A stretch of DNA of 24,580 bases from Candidatus Woesearchaeota archaeon (GCA_018302885.1 JAGVZC010000020.1:1-24580), one strand, 5' to 3'. Positions 7,397-15,190 are shown, numbered from the stretch's first letter. Numbers and translations: made by a program. Notes: generated from the letters alone by a model not told the origin.

Positions 7397-7434
7397 TTTA
7401 TTTTTTTGAAACCCCCTTTTATGGTTATATTTTG

Positions 7435-7448
7435 TTACTATTTAGTAA
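7435..7448. promoter_or_regulatory. Candidate operator: perfect inverted repeat
   Basis: TTACTA-TT-TAGTAA is a perfect 6-bp inverted repeat with a 2-bp spacer. It lies just downstream of the TATA box of the minus-strand gene at 6707-7396, over the expected start site. Another TTACTA half-site occurs at 7454-7459. A regulator bound here would block initiation. Confidence 0.35.
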
Positions 7449-7458
7449 ATACATTACT

Positions 7459-7468
7459 ATATAAAGGT
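7459..7468 (-). promoter_or_regulatory. TATA box for the gene at 6707-7396
   Basis: On the minus strand this reads close to CTTTATATAG, a good archaeal TATA element. It predicts a start near 7437 and a leader of about 40 nt. Confidence 0.5.
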
Positions 7469-7492
7469 TTCGATTTAATTATCACTTTAAAA

Positions 7493-9805
7493 TTAAGAAG
7501 AATTTTCAGTTTCATGAACAAACTTCATTGTCTTAACCACAACATCTGGATTTACTGAGATAGAATCAATATTATGCTCCACAAGGAATTTTACAATTTC
7601 CGGATAATTCGACGGAGCTTGGCCACAAATTCCAATTATCTTTCCGTTTTCCTTGAATGTTTTTAATATATTGCTCATTGCCTTTAATACCGCCTTGTTC
7701 CTCTCATCAAAATAACCGAGCTTTCCTAATTTTCTTGAATCCCTGTCAATGCATAAAACACCTTGTGTCAGATCATTTGATCCTATGGAAACACCATCGA
7801 TATCAAGTTTAGCAAATTCTTCAGGTATTAAAGCCATCGAAGGAACTTCTGCCATCAAATATATCTTGAAATCATCATCCCTTGTAAGTCCTTCATTTGC
7901 CATTATTCCCAAAACTTTTCTTACTTCCCAAACAGTTCTTACAAATGGCAGCATCACATGGACATTATCATAATGCTCTCTTACTTTTTTTATTGCTTTC
8001 AATTCTAATTTAAATGCCTCAACATAATCCTCTGAGATATACCTCGAAACACCCCTCCAACCTATCATTGGATTGTCCTCTTTTTCTTCGTATTCAGCAC
8101 CGCCTTCAAGATTATGATATTCATTTGTCTTAAAATCAGTGAATCTTACTATCATGGGTCTTGGATATATTGCTTCTGCGACTTTGGAAATTCCTTCAAC
8201 TAATTTGTTCACATACTCATTTCCTTTTCCTGTTTTAATCATATATAATGGATGCTTTCCAATATAAGAAGTTATGAGAAATTCCAATCTCATCAATCCA
8301 ATTCCATCAAAAGGAAGATTCTTGTATCTTTCTGCCAATTCAGGCTCTCCAAGATTCATGTATATCTTTGTCTTTGTTGATAACTTTTCTCCTGTCCATT
8401 CCTCAATTTTTTGAGTTTTTATTCCTAAGTCACCTTTGTATACCTTACCATGTTCACCGTCTACAGTTATTACATCTCCTTCCTTCAATAATTGAGTTGC
8501 TTTTTCAGTACCGACTACACAAGGTATTCCGAGCTCTCTTGATACAATTGCGGCATGTGCGGTAATTCCTCCTTCATCTGTTACTATTGCTGAAGCTTTT
8601 TTCATTGCAACAACATAATCAGGATCAGTCATTCTAGTTACAAGAATATCCCCTTCCTGTATCTTATTTATTTCAGAAATATCCTTCACTATTCTTACAA
8701 CGCCGGATGCAATACCTGGAGATGCATTCAAACCTTCAAGAATAACCTCTCCTTTAAGCTCATCTGTTTTTTTATGCTCTTTCTTCAATGTTGTTATCGG
8801 CCTTGCCTGCAAAATGTATAATTTGTTTCTTTCAATTCCCCATTCAATATCCATTGGCTTCCTGTAATGTGATTCTATCTTTTTACCATACTCAGCCAAT
8901 TCTCTTATTCTTCTTTCATTAAGGCACTGAGAATTTGCTTTTTGCTCATCCAGTTGTATTTTTTTATTTTCACCATTATTATCATCCCTTGTTATCATAA
9001 AATCTTTCTTATGAATCTTTATTTCTTTTATGAATAAATCTTCCTTGTTGACAAGGTAATTGTCGGGATTTACTGAGCCGCTTACAATTGTTTCTCCAAC
9101 ACCATATGAAGCCTCTATCATAATTTCTGACTCGTCATTTGTTGTTGGATTTGCAGTGAACATGACTCCAGATACATCACCATTTATCATCCTGTGTACT
9201 ATTGCACAGAGATAAACTTTCATGTGATCAAAATTATTTTTGGTCCTGTAATATATTGCCCTTGCTGTGAACAAAGAAGCCCAGCATTTCTTCACTGCTT
9301 CAATAACATTCTTTGTTCCCTTTACATTAAGGAAAGTTGCCTGCTGCCCGGCAAATGATGCCTCCGGAAGATCCTCTGCCGTTGCTGAAGAACGAACTGC
9401 AACATATGGCAAATCCCTCCCTGCTTTTATCAGGTTTAGTGCTGACTGCCCTGCATTTGCTAAACCAGAATCAATGTTCATAACTTCATAAGACTCGAGA
9501 ATTTCTTTCTTTATTTCAATCGGCATTTCCTGCTCAAGAATTATATCCTGCACTTTTTGTGCTGTTTCCTCAAGATTTTCTGTTTCCTCTACATTTATGT
9601 TTTTCAATAACCTTGATATCCTTGTTTTTATGTTTGTTTTTTCAAGAAAATGTTCATATGCGTATGCAGTGACACAAAATCCATTTGGAATTGGAAGCTT
9701 TATGTTGAACATCTCCCCAAGGGAAGCCGCTTTTCCGCCAACCTTCGGCAGACTATCCATATTTATATCGCTAAACCACAGAATGAATTCACTCTCTTTT
9801 TTCAT
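7493..9805 (-). CDS. ppsA: Phosphoenolpyruvate synthase
   Basis: This 770-residue protein is a full pyruvate,water dikinase. The N-terminal ATP-grasp region includes KVGGKAASLGEM (21-32) and VRSSATAEDLPEASFAGQQ (137-155). The linker ends in LQARPITT (332-339). The phosphohistidine swivel domain has GGITAHAAIVSRE with catalytic H417. The C-terminal PEP-binding barrel includes GLMRLEF, the MIGWRG arginine motif, SNDLTQ and the catalytic Cys motif GICGQ (C727). The enzyme makes PEP, AMP and phosphate from pyruvate, ATP and water in the cytoplasm, feeding gluconeogenesis, or in some archaea runs the reverse way in glycolysis. Length is near the family norm. The ATG at 9805 is preceded by a TATA-like element at about 9828-9837, so the transcript is probably leaderless. 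It appears monocistronic. Confidence 0.97.
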   Translation of the reverse strand: MKKESEFILWFSDINMDSLPKVGGKAASLGEMFNIKLPIPNGFCVTAYAYEHFLEKTNIKTRISRLLKNINVEETENLEETAQKVQDIILEQEMPIEIKKEILESYEVMNIDSGLANAGQSALNLIKAGRDLPYVAVRSSATAEDLPEASFAGQQATFLNVKGTKNVIEAVKKCWASLFTARAIYYRTKNNFDHMKVYLCAIVHRMINGDVSGVMFTANPTTNDESEIMIEASYGVGETIVSGSVNPDNYLVNKEDLFIKEIKIHKKDFMITRDDNNGENKKIQLDEQKANSQCLNERRIRELAEYGKKIESHYRKPMDIEWGIERNKLYILQARPITTLKKEHKKTDELKGEVILEGLNASPGIASGVVRIVKDISEINKIQEGDILVTRMTDPDYVVAMKKASAIVTDEGGITAHAAIVSRELGIPCVVGTEKATQLLKEGDVITVDGEHGKVYKGDLGIKTQKIEEWTGEKLSTKTKIYMNLGEPELAERYKNLPFDGIGLMRLEFLITSYIGKHPLYMIKTGKGNEYVNKLVEGISKVAEAIYPRPMIVRFTDFKTNEYHNLEGGAEYEEKEDNPMIGWRGVSRYISEDYVEAFKLELKAIKKVREHYDNVHVMLPFVRTVWEVRKVLGIMANEGLTRDDDFKIYLMAEVPSMALIPEEFAKLDIDGVSIGSNDLTQGVLCIDRDSRKLGKLGYFDERNKAVLKAMSNILKTFKENGKIIGICGQAPSNYPEIVKFLVEHNIDSISVNPDVVVKTMKFVHETENSS

Positions 9806-9871
9806 AATAATAATTAATTATCATTTATTTTTAAGTTTATCTGATTTCTTCCTGAATGAATTTTATATAAA

Positions 9872-10171
9872 CTATTCGTTCAATAACCCAATAAATTTTT
9901 CATATAATTTCCTGTTGCAACTTGATAATTCGATATATGCCTTTTTTTCTTCAGGAAAAGTATGGATTGCAAAATGACTTTCAGCCAGCAACCACAAAGC
10001 AGTATATCCATGAGGTTCAAAATGATGTTCACAAAAACTAAGAATTTTAAATCCTGATTTTTTGAGAATTTTATCAAATTTACTTTTTATTTTTGACGGG
10101 TTTGTCTCTTTAATCCACTTATTAAAATTAAATATTTCCGCTTTCATATCTTTTTTTTTCAATAAATCCAT
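9872..10171 (-). CDS. speD: S-adenosylmethionine decarboxylase-like pyruvoyl enzyme (SpeD family)
   Basis: This 99-residue protein has the proenzyme motif LLAESHFAIHTFPE. Self-cleavage between E64 and S65 would produce the pyruvoyl group, with H70 and C85 as the other conserved residues. The S65/H70/C85 spacing equals that of Thermotoga AdoMetDC (S63/H68/C83). Class 1B SpeD proteins are usually 115-140 residues, so this is short, mainly before the cleavage site and at the C-terminus. AdoMet decarboxylase supplies aminopropyl groups for spermidine. SpeD homologues with arginine or ornithine decarboxylase activity are also known, so substrate cannot be fixed from sequence. No spermidine synthase lies in the window. 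A second ATG (M9, at 10147) could be the real start. Divergent from pcm. Confidence 0.85.
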   Translation of the reverse strand: MDLLKKKDMKAEIFNFNKWIKETNPSKIKSKFDKILKKSGFKILSFCEHHFEPHGYTALWLLAESHFAIHTFPEEKKAYIELSSCNRKLYEKFIGLLNE

Positions 10172-10224
10172 TAATAAACTTTTCTCTTGAAAAGAATTAA
10201 ATAATCTTTAATCTCCTTAACTAT

Positions 10225-10830
10225 ATGTCAAAACAGTCCCTGATTAATTACTGGAAAAATTCTGGAATGATAAATGATATTAAATTACTGAATGCTTTCA
10301 GGAAAGTAAAAAGAGAAAACTTTGTTTTAGATAAAAAAAGAGCTTATGAGGATACAGCATTGCCAATCATATGCAGGCAGACAATATCCCAGCCTTCTAC
10401 AGTGATGCTGATGCTGCAGGCCCTTGAATTAAAAGAGGATGATAAAGTTCTGGAAATTGGAACTGGCTCTGGATATAATCTGGCCCTTATCTGCAGAATT
10501 GTAAAAGGAGTTGTTTACTCCCTTGAAGTTCACAAGGAATTGATTGAATTTGCTGAAAAAAATCTTAATAAAGAAAAAATAAATAATTATGAAATATTTC
10601 ACAGGAATGGCTATTTTGGTTTGAAGAAATATGCACCTTATGACAAGATAATATTGACTGCTGCCCCAAATGAGATTCCCTTTGAGCTGATTAAACAATT
10701 AAAGATCAACGGCACAATGATTGCACCTGTTGGAAAATATTCACAGAAGATGCTTAAAATAATCAAGAAGAAAGACAAAATAATAAAAGAAGATTTAGGT
10801 GATTTTCTTTTTGTTCCTATGGTTAAATAA
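10225..10830 (+). CDS. pcm: Protein-L-isoaspartate O-methyltransferase
   Basis: This 201-residue protein has PCMT hallmarks. An N-terminal helical region with FRKVKRENFV precedes the conserved block RQTISQPSTVMLMLQAL (51-67). The SAM-binding motif I VLEIGTGSGYN is at about 75-85, followed by DKIILTAA (motif II) and LKINGTMIAPVG (motif III). The enzyme methylates L-isoaspartyl residues of damaged proteins as the first step of their repair. Length is slightly below the usual 205-220. An A/T box at about 10195-10203 lies some 25 nt before the ATG, fitting a leaderless start. Divergent from the SpeD-like gene. The usual GQTISQP glycine is replaced by Arg, which is not a catalytic position. Confidence 0.93.
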   Translation: MSKQSLINYWKNSGMINDIKLLNAFRKVKRENFVLDKKRAYEDTALPIICRQTISQPSTVMLMLQALELKEDDKVLEIGTGSGYNLALICRIVKGVVYSLEVHKELIEFAEKNLNKEKINNYEIFHRNGYFGLKKYAPYDKIILTAAPNEIPFELIKQLKINGTMIAPVGKYSQKMLKIIKKKDKIIKEDLGDFLFVPMVK

Positions 10831-10852
10831 TATACCTTTGTGAAAACAAATA

Positions 10853-10860
10853 TTTTTATA
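10853..10860 (+). promoter_or_regulatory. TATA box for the orphan gene at 10883
   Basis: TTTTTATA lies about 26 nt before the ATG at 10883 and would give a leaderless transcript. Confidence 0.4.
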
Positions 10861-10882
10861 TTCAAGAACTTTTAATTTATTT

Positions 10883-11392
10883 ATGAGTGAATTTTTAATT
10901 AGGAGAATTGGATTAATGGGACTTGATGGTTCAATCCCAAGTAATATGGATATAGCTGGTGTTGATGGTACGGGAGGAAATTATGGATCTATTGAAACTA
11001 TTTTAGATAAAGAAAGTAAAAGAGTTATTGATAAAACTATTGATCCCAAGTCTATACCTCTTTATGTTTTTAATGGTTGTCTTGTATGGAACCAATTTGA
11101 TACTGGGAGAGGATATATTCATAGAATTCATGCAGTGACTACTTTAGATAATGAATCTAATTTTGATAAAATTTTTGATTATCTTAAAAAAAATTCAGGA
11201 ACATTTGGATGGTTATCTAAATTTTGGGATGAAGAACAAAAGAAAGAGGTTGTTTGTTTGGAAGGTTTAAGGACTTATATAAAACAACAAAGAGGTTTAA
11301 TGGATTATATACAAAAAGAATTGGTTTTAAGAAGTTATATACAAAGAAATTTCCCAAGTTTTTTTACACAAAAAAAAGCTGAGTTGGTTTAA
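10883..11392 (+). CDS. Unrecognised hypothetical protein
   Basis: This is a 169-residue protein of no family I recognise. The N-terminal third is Gly/Asp-rich (IGLMGLDGS, VDGTGGNYGS), the middle looks like mixed alpha-beta (PLYVFNGCLVWNQ) and the C-terminal third is helical and basic with many Gln and Tyr. There is no signal peptide or membrane segment. Codon use leans strongly to T/A-ending codons, including many GTT, GAT and AGA, compared with pcm and the ribosomal protein genes beside it. It converges on the L10e gene with a 4-bp overlap of the stops. A lone gene between conserved neighbours may be a lineage-specific acquisition, but that is inference. Confidence 0.7.
   Translation: MSEFLIRRIGLMGLDGSIPSNMDIAGVDGTGGNYGSIETILDKESKRVIDKTIDPKSIPLYVFNGCLVWNQFDTGRGYIHRIHAVTTLDNESNFDKIFDYLKKNSGTFGWLSKFWDEEQKKEVVCLEGLRTYIKQQRGLMDYIQKELVLRSYIQRNFPSFFTQKKAELV
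11370..11377 (-). terminator. T-tract terminator for the L35Ae-L10e unit
   Basis: Eight A residues on the plus strand read as a T8 tract on the minus strand, shortly after the L10e stop. It lies inside the 3' end of the convergent orphan gene. Confidence 0.4.
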
Positions 11393-11907
11393 TTCTTCTC
11401 AATCTCAACAGAACACTTAGCAGGCAATCTTGGAATTGCTAATCTAATTGCCTCTGCAGCAGACTTCAAATGCTCCTTGTTTACTTTTATTGTGAATATT
11501 GATTTTCCTCTTTTTACCTGCGCAGCCAAGCCGATTGGCTTTCCAAATGCATGACTCATTCCAGTCTGTAACCTATCTGCCCTTGCACCTGAAAGCATTT
11601 TATTCTCCCTTAGAATATGATGAGGATAAATATTTAACTTGAGATAAAAATTGTTCAAACCTATCTTCTGCAATCTTCTGAAGATAACCAGCCTTGCTGA
11701 TTCCAAAGCATTATGCCTTATCTGGATATCCTGCTTGCATATTAAATTAACATTATTTTCGTAATTTCCCTTTGTGTTTCCCATATCATACTTAACAATT
11801 TTGTTTGCTGGTATTGTCTTGATATAAGATTTTGATTTGACCTTAGATCTTCTAGTATAAGCTTTTGTCTTCTTGCTGTAGCATTTGCCTTTTCTAAGAC
11901 CCGCCAT
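11389..11907 (-). CDS. rpl10e: 50S ribosomal protein L10e (uL16)
   Basis: This 172-residue basic protein matches archaeal/eukaryotic L10e (uL16): an N-terminal MAGLRKGKCYSK block, a central FRRLQKIG...LKLNIYPHHILRENKML segment, GARADRLQTGMSHAFGKPIG, and the C-terminal domain ending in a SVEIE strand. uL16 sits by the A site and tRNA corridor of the large subunit. The start ATG at 11907 has AGGTGAG (11916-11922) 8 nt upstream, inside the end of L35Ae. The two genes overlap by 14 nt, so they are co-transcribed and probably translationally coupled. Length is normal. Confidence 0.96.
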   Translation of the reverse strand: MAGLRKGKCYSKKTKAYTRRSKVKSKSYIKTIPANKIVKYDMGNTKGNYENNVNLICKQDIQIRHNALESARLVIFRRLQKIGLNNFYLKLNIYPHHILRENKMLSGARADRLQTGMSHAFGKPIGLAAQVKRGKSIFTIKVNKEHLKSAAEAIRLAIPRLPAKCSVEIEKN

Positions 11908-12157
11908 TTTCTATTCTCACCTTTGTCCCTAATGATTGCCCAGGCATTCCCTTTTCAAAATGAACTCTTAGACAACCCTTGTTTCCGTGCGTTGTTTTTA
12001 TGACTCCTTTTATTTCTTTCTTTGCCGGTGATGTCCATATAACTTTCTTTCCTATCAATTCCTTTGCTTTTTCCTTGTTCATATCCGCATTTATAATCAT
12101 CTGATTAGTATATTGAGTATGCCTTCCCCTTCTGAAACTTGATATTACTGCTTCCAT
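11894..12157 (-). CDS. rpl35ae: 50S ribosomal protein L35Ae (eL33)
   Basis: This 87-residue basic beta-barrel protein has the L35Ae pattern: FRRGRHTQYTNQMII near the N-terminus, then KVIWTSPAKKEIKGVI and THGNKGCLRVHFEKGMPGQSLG, where the GNKG...VR.F..G.PGQ..G.... signature is visible. It is a component of the archaeal large ribosomal subunit. It is the first gene of a two-gene unit with L10e. A TATA-like TTTAAA element near 12179-12187 lies about 25 nt before the ATG, consistent with a leaderless transcript. Confidence 0.93.
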   Translation of the reverse strand: MEAVISSFRRGRHTQYTNQMIINADMNKEKAKELIGKKVIWTSPAKKEIKGVIKTTHGNKGCLRVHFEKGMPGQSLGTKVRIENGGS

Positions 12158-12302
12158 AAAGAATTCTTGGAAGAATTGAATTTAAAAATGTTTTGGAAAG
12201 TTTTAAAAACTATGAATAGCTCCTTTTTATTACAATGACACGAGTTGATTGTTTTCATCAATAGAAAAGACTTTTATTTAGATAATTCTATAAAATTTAT
12301 AT

Positions 12303-12377
12303 GGCGGATGTGGTGTAGTTGGTTAACACGCAAGCCTGTGGAGCTTGAAATCGCGGGTTCGAGTCCCGCCATTCGCT
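12303..12377 (+). tRNA. tRNA-His (GTG anticodon), with encoded G-1 and U73
   Basis: A full cloverleaf can be drawn. The acceptor pairs 12304-12310 with 12370-12376 (7 bp, one G-U at 4:69). The D stem is GTGT/ACAC, the anticodon stem CAAGC/GCTTG with loop CTGTGGA, anticodon GTG at 12338-12340, and the T arm GCGGG-TTCGAGT-CCCGC (12353-12369). G-1, the histidine identity base, is encoded at 12303. The discriminator base at 12377 is T, not the C73 usual in archaeal tRNA-His, so G-1 would face U73. No CCA is encoded. The tRNA ends 6 nt before the start of histidyl-tRNA synthetase. Confidence 0.95.
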
Positions 12378-12383
12378 TTTGCT

Positions 12384-13526
12384 ATGAAAATGGAAACCGT
12401 TAAAGGATTCAAGGATGTAACCGGGGAAGAATCTCTCAAGAGGGAGAGAATAAAAGAGATTTTGATAAATAATTTTAGATTATATGGTTATGAACCTGCT
12501 GAAACACCCATAATAGAATTTGAAAAATTCATGAAAGACAATGAAAGTGATGAAGTAATATCAGACATATTCAGGTTAAAAGACAAGGGCAAAAGGGATT
12601 TGGCATTAAGATATGAATTTACATTCCAGTTGAAGAGAATCTCAAAGAACAAAAAGTTGCCTTATAAAAGATATCAGATAGGAAGCGTGTTCAGGGATGA
12701 GCCGATATCTTCAAACCGATTTCGAGAATTTACGCAATGCGACATTGATGTTGTTGGCTCTGATTACAAGGATGACGCTGAAGTCTTGAAAATAACATCA
12801 AATGTTTTGAATGAATTAGGAATAAATTATGAAATTTATGTCAACTCAAGAAAATTGCTTAATGAAATATTGGACAAGGAAGGAATAAAAAATAAGGAAG
12901 AAGTCATAAGGGAGATTGACAAGCTAGACAAATTAAGCGAGAAGGAAGTCAAGAATAATCTAAAAAAATACAATGCAGAAAAATTAATAGATAAATTAAA
13001 GAAAATTGATTTCAGAAAATATGAAAATTACAAGGACATAGAAGAGCTTCAGAAATACTGCAAATATTTTGGTGTCAAAATTAGCTTTCTTCCCACACTT
13101 GCAAGAGGATTGAGCTATTACAATGGAAATGTGTTTGAAGTGAAATCAAAAGGAATGAGGGAAACCATTGTTGCAGGTGGAGCTTATTTAATAGATGGTA
13201 TACAATCCACAGGATTGGCTTTTGGACTGGACAGACTTCAGAAATTAGCAAACATAAAATTAGATAACATTCAATGCCTTATAATTAATATCCAGCAGGA
13301 AAAGGATTCCATAGAACTTGCTGAATTTCTAAGGAAGAATAAAATAAGAACGATCATTCTTGACAAGATAAGCAAAGGATTGGATTATGCAAACAAGATG
13401 AACATTCCTTATGTTTTATTTGTTGGTTCTGAAGAAGTAAAGAAAAATAAATTCAAGTTAAAAAATATGAAAACAGGCGGGGAAGAAATGTTAAAAAAAG
13501 AAGAAATAATAAAGAAATTACTTTAA
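12384..13526 (+). CDS. hisS: Histidyl-tRNA synthetase (compact form)
   Basis: This class II synthetase is 380 residues from the ATG at 12384. It opens with ETVKGFKDVTGEES, and motif 2 reads YQIGSVFRDEP...REFTQCDIDV. The histidine-binding block is LARGLSYYNGNVFEV (usually RGLDYY, so Asp is Ser here) and motif 3 is LAFGLDRL. The C-terminal 90 residues (IQCLIINIQQEKDSIELAEFLRKN onward) form the anticodon-binding alpha/beta domain. The protein is short for the family, which is usually 410-430. An upstream in-frame ATG at 12345 lies inside the tRNA gene and is rejected; ATG 12390 is a possible alternative. It follows tRNA-His by 6 nt, so tRNA and synthetase are probably co-transcribed. Its 3' end overlaps the convergent DUF4013 gene by 9 nt. 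Confidence 0.96.
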   Translation: MKMETVKGFKDVTGEESLKRERIKEILINNFRLYGYEPAETPIIEFEKFMKDNESDEVISDIFRLKDKGKRDLALRYEFTFQLKRISKNKKLPYKRYQIGSVFRDEPISSNRFREFTQCDIDVVGSDYKDDAEVLKITSNVLNELGINYEIYVNSRKLLNEILDKEGIKNKEEVIREIDKLDKLSEKEVKNNLKKYNAEKLIDKLKKIDFRKYENYKDIEELQKYCKYFGVKISFLPTLARGLSYYNGNVFEVKSKGMRETIVAGGAYLIDGIQSTGLAFGLDRLQKLANIKLDNIQCLIINIQQEKDSIELAEFLRKNKIRTIILDKISKGLDYANKMNIPYVLFVGSEEVKKNKFKLKNMKTGGEEMLKKEEIIKKLL

Positions 13527-14252
13527 CTTGCTGTAAACTTCTCCGAATATTGTGTAGCTTGTTACTATAACTATGAAGCTTGCCAACCCATTCACTATCA
13601 ATATCAATATTGCTGATAATATCTGCACATTAATTGCACCAAATCCTAAATTCAATGCTCCATTAATCAAACTTATTATCACAAGATATACAAGCACAGC
13701 CAATACAGCTATGAAATACTTTGAAGTGAATGCTTTTCTGAATATTATATTTAATTTGAATGCATCTCCAAACCTGTATTTTTCAACATACTTCATCAAT
13801 GCAATTGGTGTCAAATAAGCAGCAAGCAATGCCAATAATACCCCTACAACAAACAACGGAATCATTGTTGTATTCTGAACCAATGCATTTTGTATCAACT
13901 GATCTGAAACTTGATCACCAAGGCTTAATCCCTGATTTACTCCATACTGCAGGAATATGTTGTAAAGAACTTTCCCTATTGAGGATAATATTAATACTGC
14001 TGCAGGAACCATATATATTATCCCTATAATCCATGATAACAAACCCCTTACAAAAAGATTTCCAAACTTTTCCCACTTAGGCATTGCAAACTTTTTGTCC
14101 TGGGCAGTCCTTGCAGATTCCAATTTATACCCTTTGACAAGAAAACCAGTTAGTATGTTTATGAATGGAATTATTGTTAGAATAACACCTATTGATAATT
14201 TATTAAAATCTGTAAAGGGTCTTTTTATTGCTCCGATGTAATTAAAGCTCAT
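13518..14252 (-). CDS. DUF4013 family membrane protein
   Basis: This 244-residue integral membrane protein has about five or six hydrophobic segments: near 20-40, 72-95, 122-148, 175-195 and 205-235. The N-terminus matches DUF4013: AIKRPFTDFNKLSIGVILTIIPFINILTGFLVKGY followed by MPKWEKFGNLFVRGL, where the PxWxxxxxLFxxG motif is characteristic. The function of the family is unknown. The ATG is preceded by GAGGTGG (14259-14265) with a 6-nt spacer and by a TATA box near 14286-14296, so this gene has a leader, unlike many neighbours. Convergent with hisS. Confidence 0.85.
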   Translation of the reverse strand: MSFNYIGAIKRPFTDFNKLSIGVILTIIPFINILTGFLVKGYKLESARTAQDKKFAMPKWEKFGNLFVRGLLSWIIGIIYMVPAAVLILSSIGKVLYNIFLQYGVNQGLSLGDQVSDQLIQNALVQNTTMIPLFVVGVLLALLAAYLTPIALMKYVEKYRFGDAFKLNIIFRKAFTSKYFIAVLAVLVYLVIISLINGALNLGFGAINVQILSAILILIVNGLASFIVIVTSYTIFGEVYSKLK

Positions 14253-14305
14253 TTATTACCACCTCAATATTGTATTGTTTATTATTTTATAAATGTTTAG
14301 ATTTT

Positions 14306-15034
14306 CTACAGAACCCTATCCTTTTGGTACATTGCTATATCTATTTCCCCAAAGTTTTCATTTTGATTAAGGTCTATTTTTTCCTGCGTAGCAAGATGCA
14401 ATAAAGGGATGAAAGTATATATTAAATCCTCTTTTTTATCGCTGTTTACCAATTGGGTGAAAGTTAGTTTTTCCTTTGTCTTGAAGAATTCAACTATTTT
14501 GCTATAAACACCAGATATTAATTCAGAAATATCTATCTTCTTTTCTGGCAGTTTAACATCAATGCGATTTAGTAATTCCCTCTTTACATTTCTCCTTTTT
14601 TCAGTTTCTAATGCCTTGTTAAGCGCCGTCATCAAGTCCTGCAGTGTTACTTTTCTCTTTCTTGGCATCGGAGTTTTTATTGTAAGCTTTGGTCTGGATT
14701 GCTCGCCCGGATTTGGAGCCTGATCAAACAATTCCTCTAGCTCTTCATAGGTTTCTTCCTGCTTGAACAACTGGGAATCAAAATTATATATCTCCTCATT
14801 TACCAGCTTGTTTGATTTTATTTTCAACAGCAATGCTGATGCCAAGAGCACTTTTCCTGAAATGAAGAAATTTGCCTCCTGCATTTTTCTTATTGTGTCT
14901 ATATACCTCTTAGTTAGAAGGGTAATATCTATATCCCATGGATTCATCTGCTCTGATTTTATCAAATCAAGAAGCAAAGACTGCCAAGTTATCTCATCTT
15001 TTTGTATGAGCATATTGTAAATCTGATCGTTCAT
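14306..15034 (-). CDS. scpA: Segregation and condensation protein A (ScpA, kleisin)
   Basis: This 242-residue protein has the ScpA layout. The N-terminal helical domain includes WQSLLLDLIKSEQMNPWDIDI and YIDTIRKM...SGKVLLASALLLKIKS, which binds the SMC neck. A charged, Glu-rich linker spans about 88-125. The C-terminal winged helix (about 165-235) has KLTFTQLVNSDKKEDLIYTFIPLLHLATQEKI, which binds the SMC head. It closes the SMC ring that organises and segregates the chromosome. SMC and ScpB are not in the window. An A/T-rich TATA-like stretch near 15053-15063 lies about 25 nt upstream of the ATG. Confidence 0.94.
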   Translation of the reverse strand: MNDQIYNMLIQKDEITWQSLLLDLIKSEQMNPWDIDITLLTKRYIDTIRKMQEANFFISGKVLLASALLLKIKSNKLVNEEIYNFDSQLFKQEETYEELEELFDQAPNPGEQSRPKLTIKTPMPRKRKVTLQDLMTALNKALETEKRRNVKRELLNRIDVKLPEKKIDISELISGVYSKIVEFFKTKEKLTFTQLVNSDKKEDLIYTFIPLLHLATQEKIDLNQNENFGEIDIAMYQKDRVL

Positions 15035-15090
15035 GTGAATTATGACTACTGATTATATAAAAAAATATGTAACTACTTTAAAATAAGAAC

Positions 15091-15111
15091 TAACCGAAAG
15101 CTTTATATACT
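15091..15111 (+). promoter_or_regulatory. Strong BRE/TATA promoter in gene-free region
   Basis: CCGAAAG followed by CTTTATATAC (TATA 15101-15110) is the best BRE plus TATA combination in the window. It points rightward and predicts a start near 15131, where no gene on the plus strand follows. This supports a non-coding transcript. Confidence 0.55.
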
Positions 15112-15126
15112 ATTAGGATATCCCAT
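15103..15126 (-). CDS. Possible 7-codon leader ORF
   Basis: On the minus strand GAGGTGAT (15132-15139) stands 5 nt before an ATG that opens only seven codons (MGYPNSI, stop at 15103). A good Shine-Dalgarno site before so short a frame could mark a leader peptide upstream of scpA, or could be chance complementarity from an RNA on the other strand. Confidence 0.2.
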   Translation of the reverse strand: MGYPNSI

Positions 15127-15130
15127 TTAT

Positions 15131-15190
15131 AATCACCTCTTTTTTCCCAGGAAGATTCTATCTTCGGATGGAGTCTTCGTGGGTTTTATA
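15131..15190 (+). ncRNA. Candidate small structured RNA with anti-SD-like 5' end
   Basis: This stretch has no gene, yet it has a strong promoter upstream, a hairpin and a T-run. CCCA (15146-15149) pairs with TGGG (15180-15183). GAAGA (15151-15155) can pair with either of two TCTTC copies (15161-15165 or 15174-15178), giving two alternative folds. The 5' end reads AATCACCTC, the same as the 16S rRNA 3' end that binds Shine-Dalgarno sites. TCACCTCTTT (15133-15142) is also the perfect complement of 15228-15237. It could instead be a structured leader on the minus strand. Confidence 0.35.

Noticed and set aside
9597..9977. 126-residue plus-strand frame opposite ppsA and the SpeD-like gene
   Set aside because: It spans two recognised genes on the other strand and their gap, and has a low-complexity hydrophobic translation and no ribosome binding site.
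12246..12263. Short inverted repeat TTGAT/ATCAA before tRNA-His
   Set aside because: Only five base pairs in A/T-rich DNA, not placed well as operator or terminator; box C and D motifs for a guide RNA are absent.
12345..12383. In-frame ATG that would extend HisRS by 13 residues
   Set aside because: It lies inside the tRNA-His gene (12303-12377), and the extension has no family match. ATG 12384 is the sensible start.
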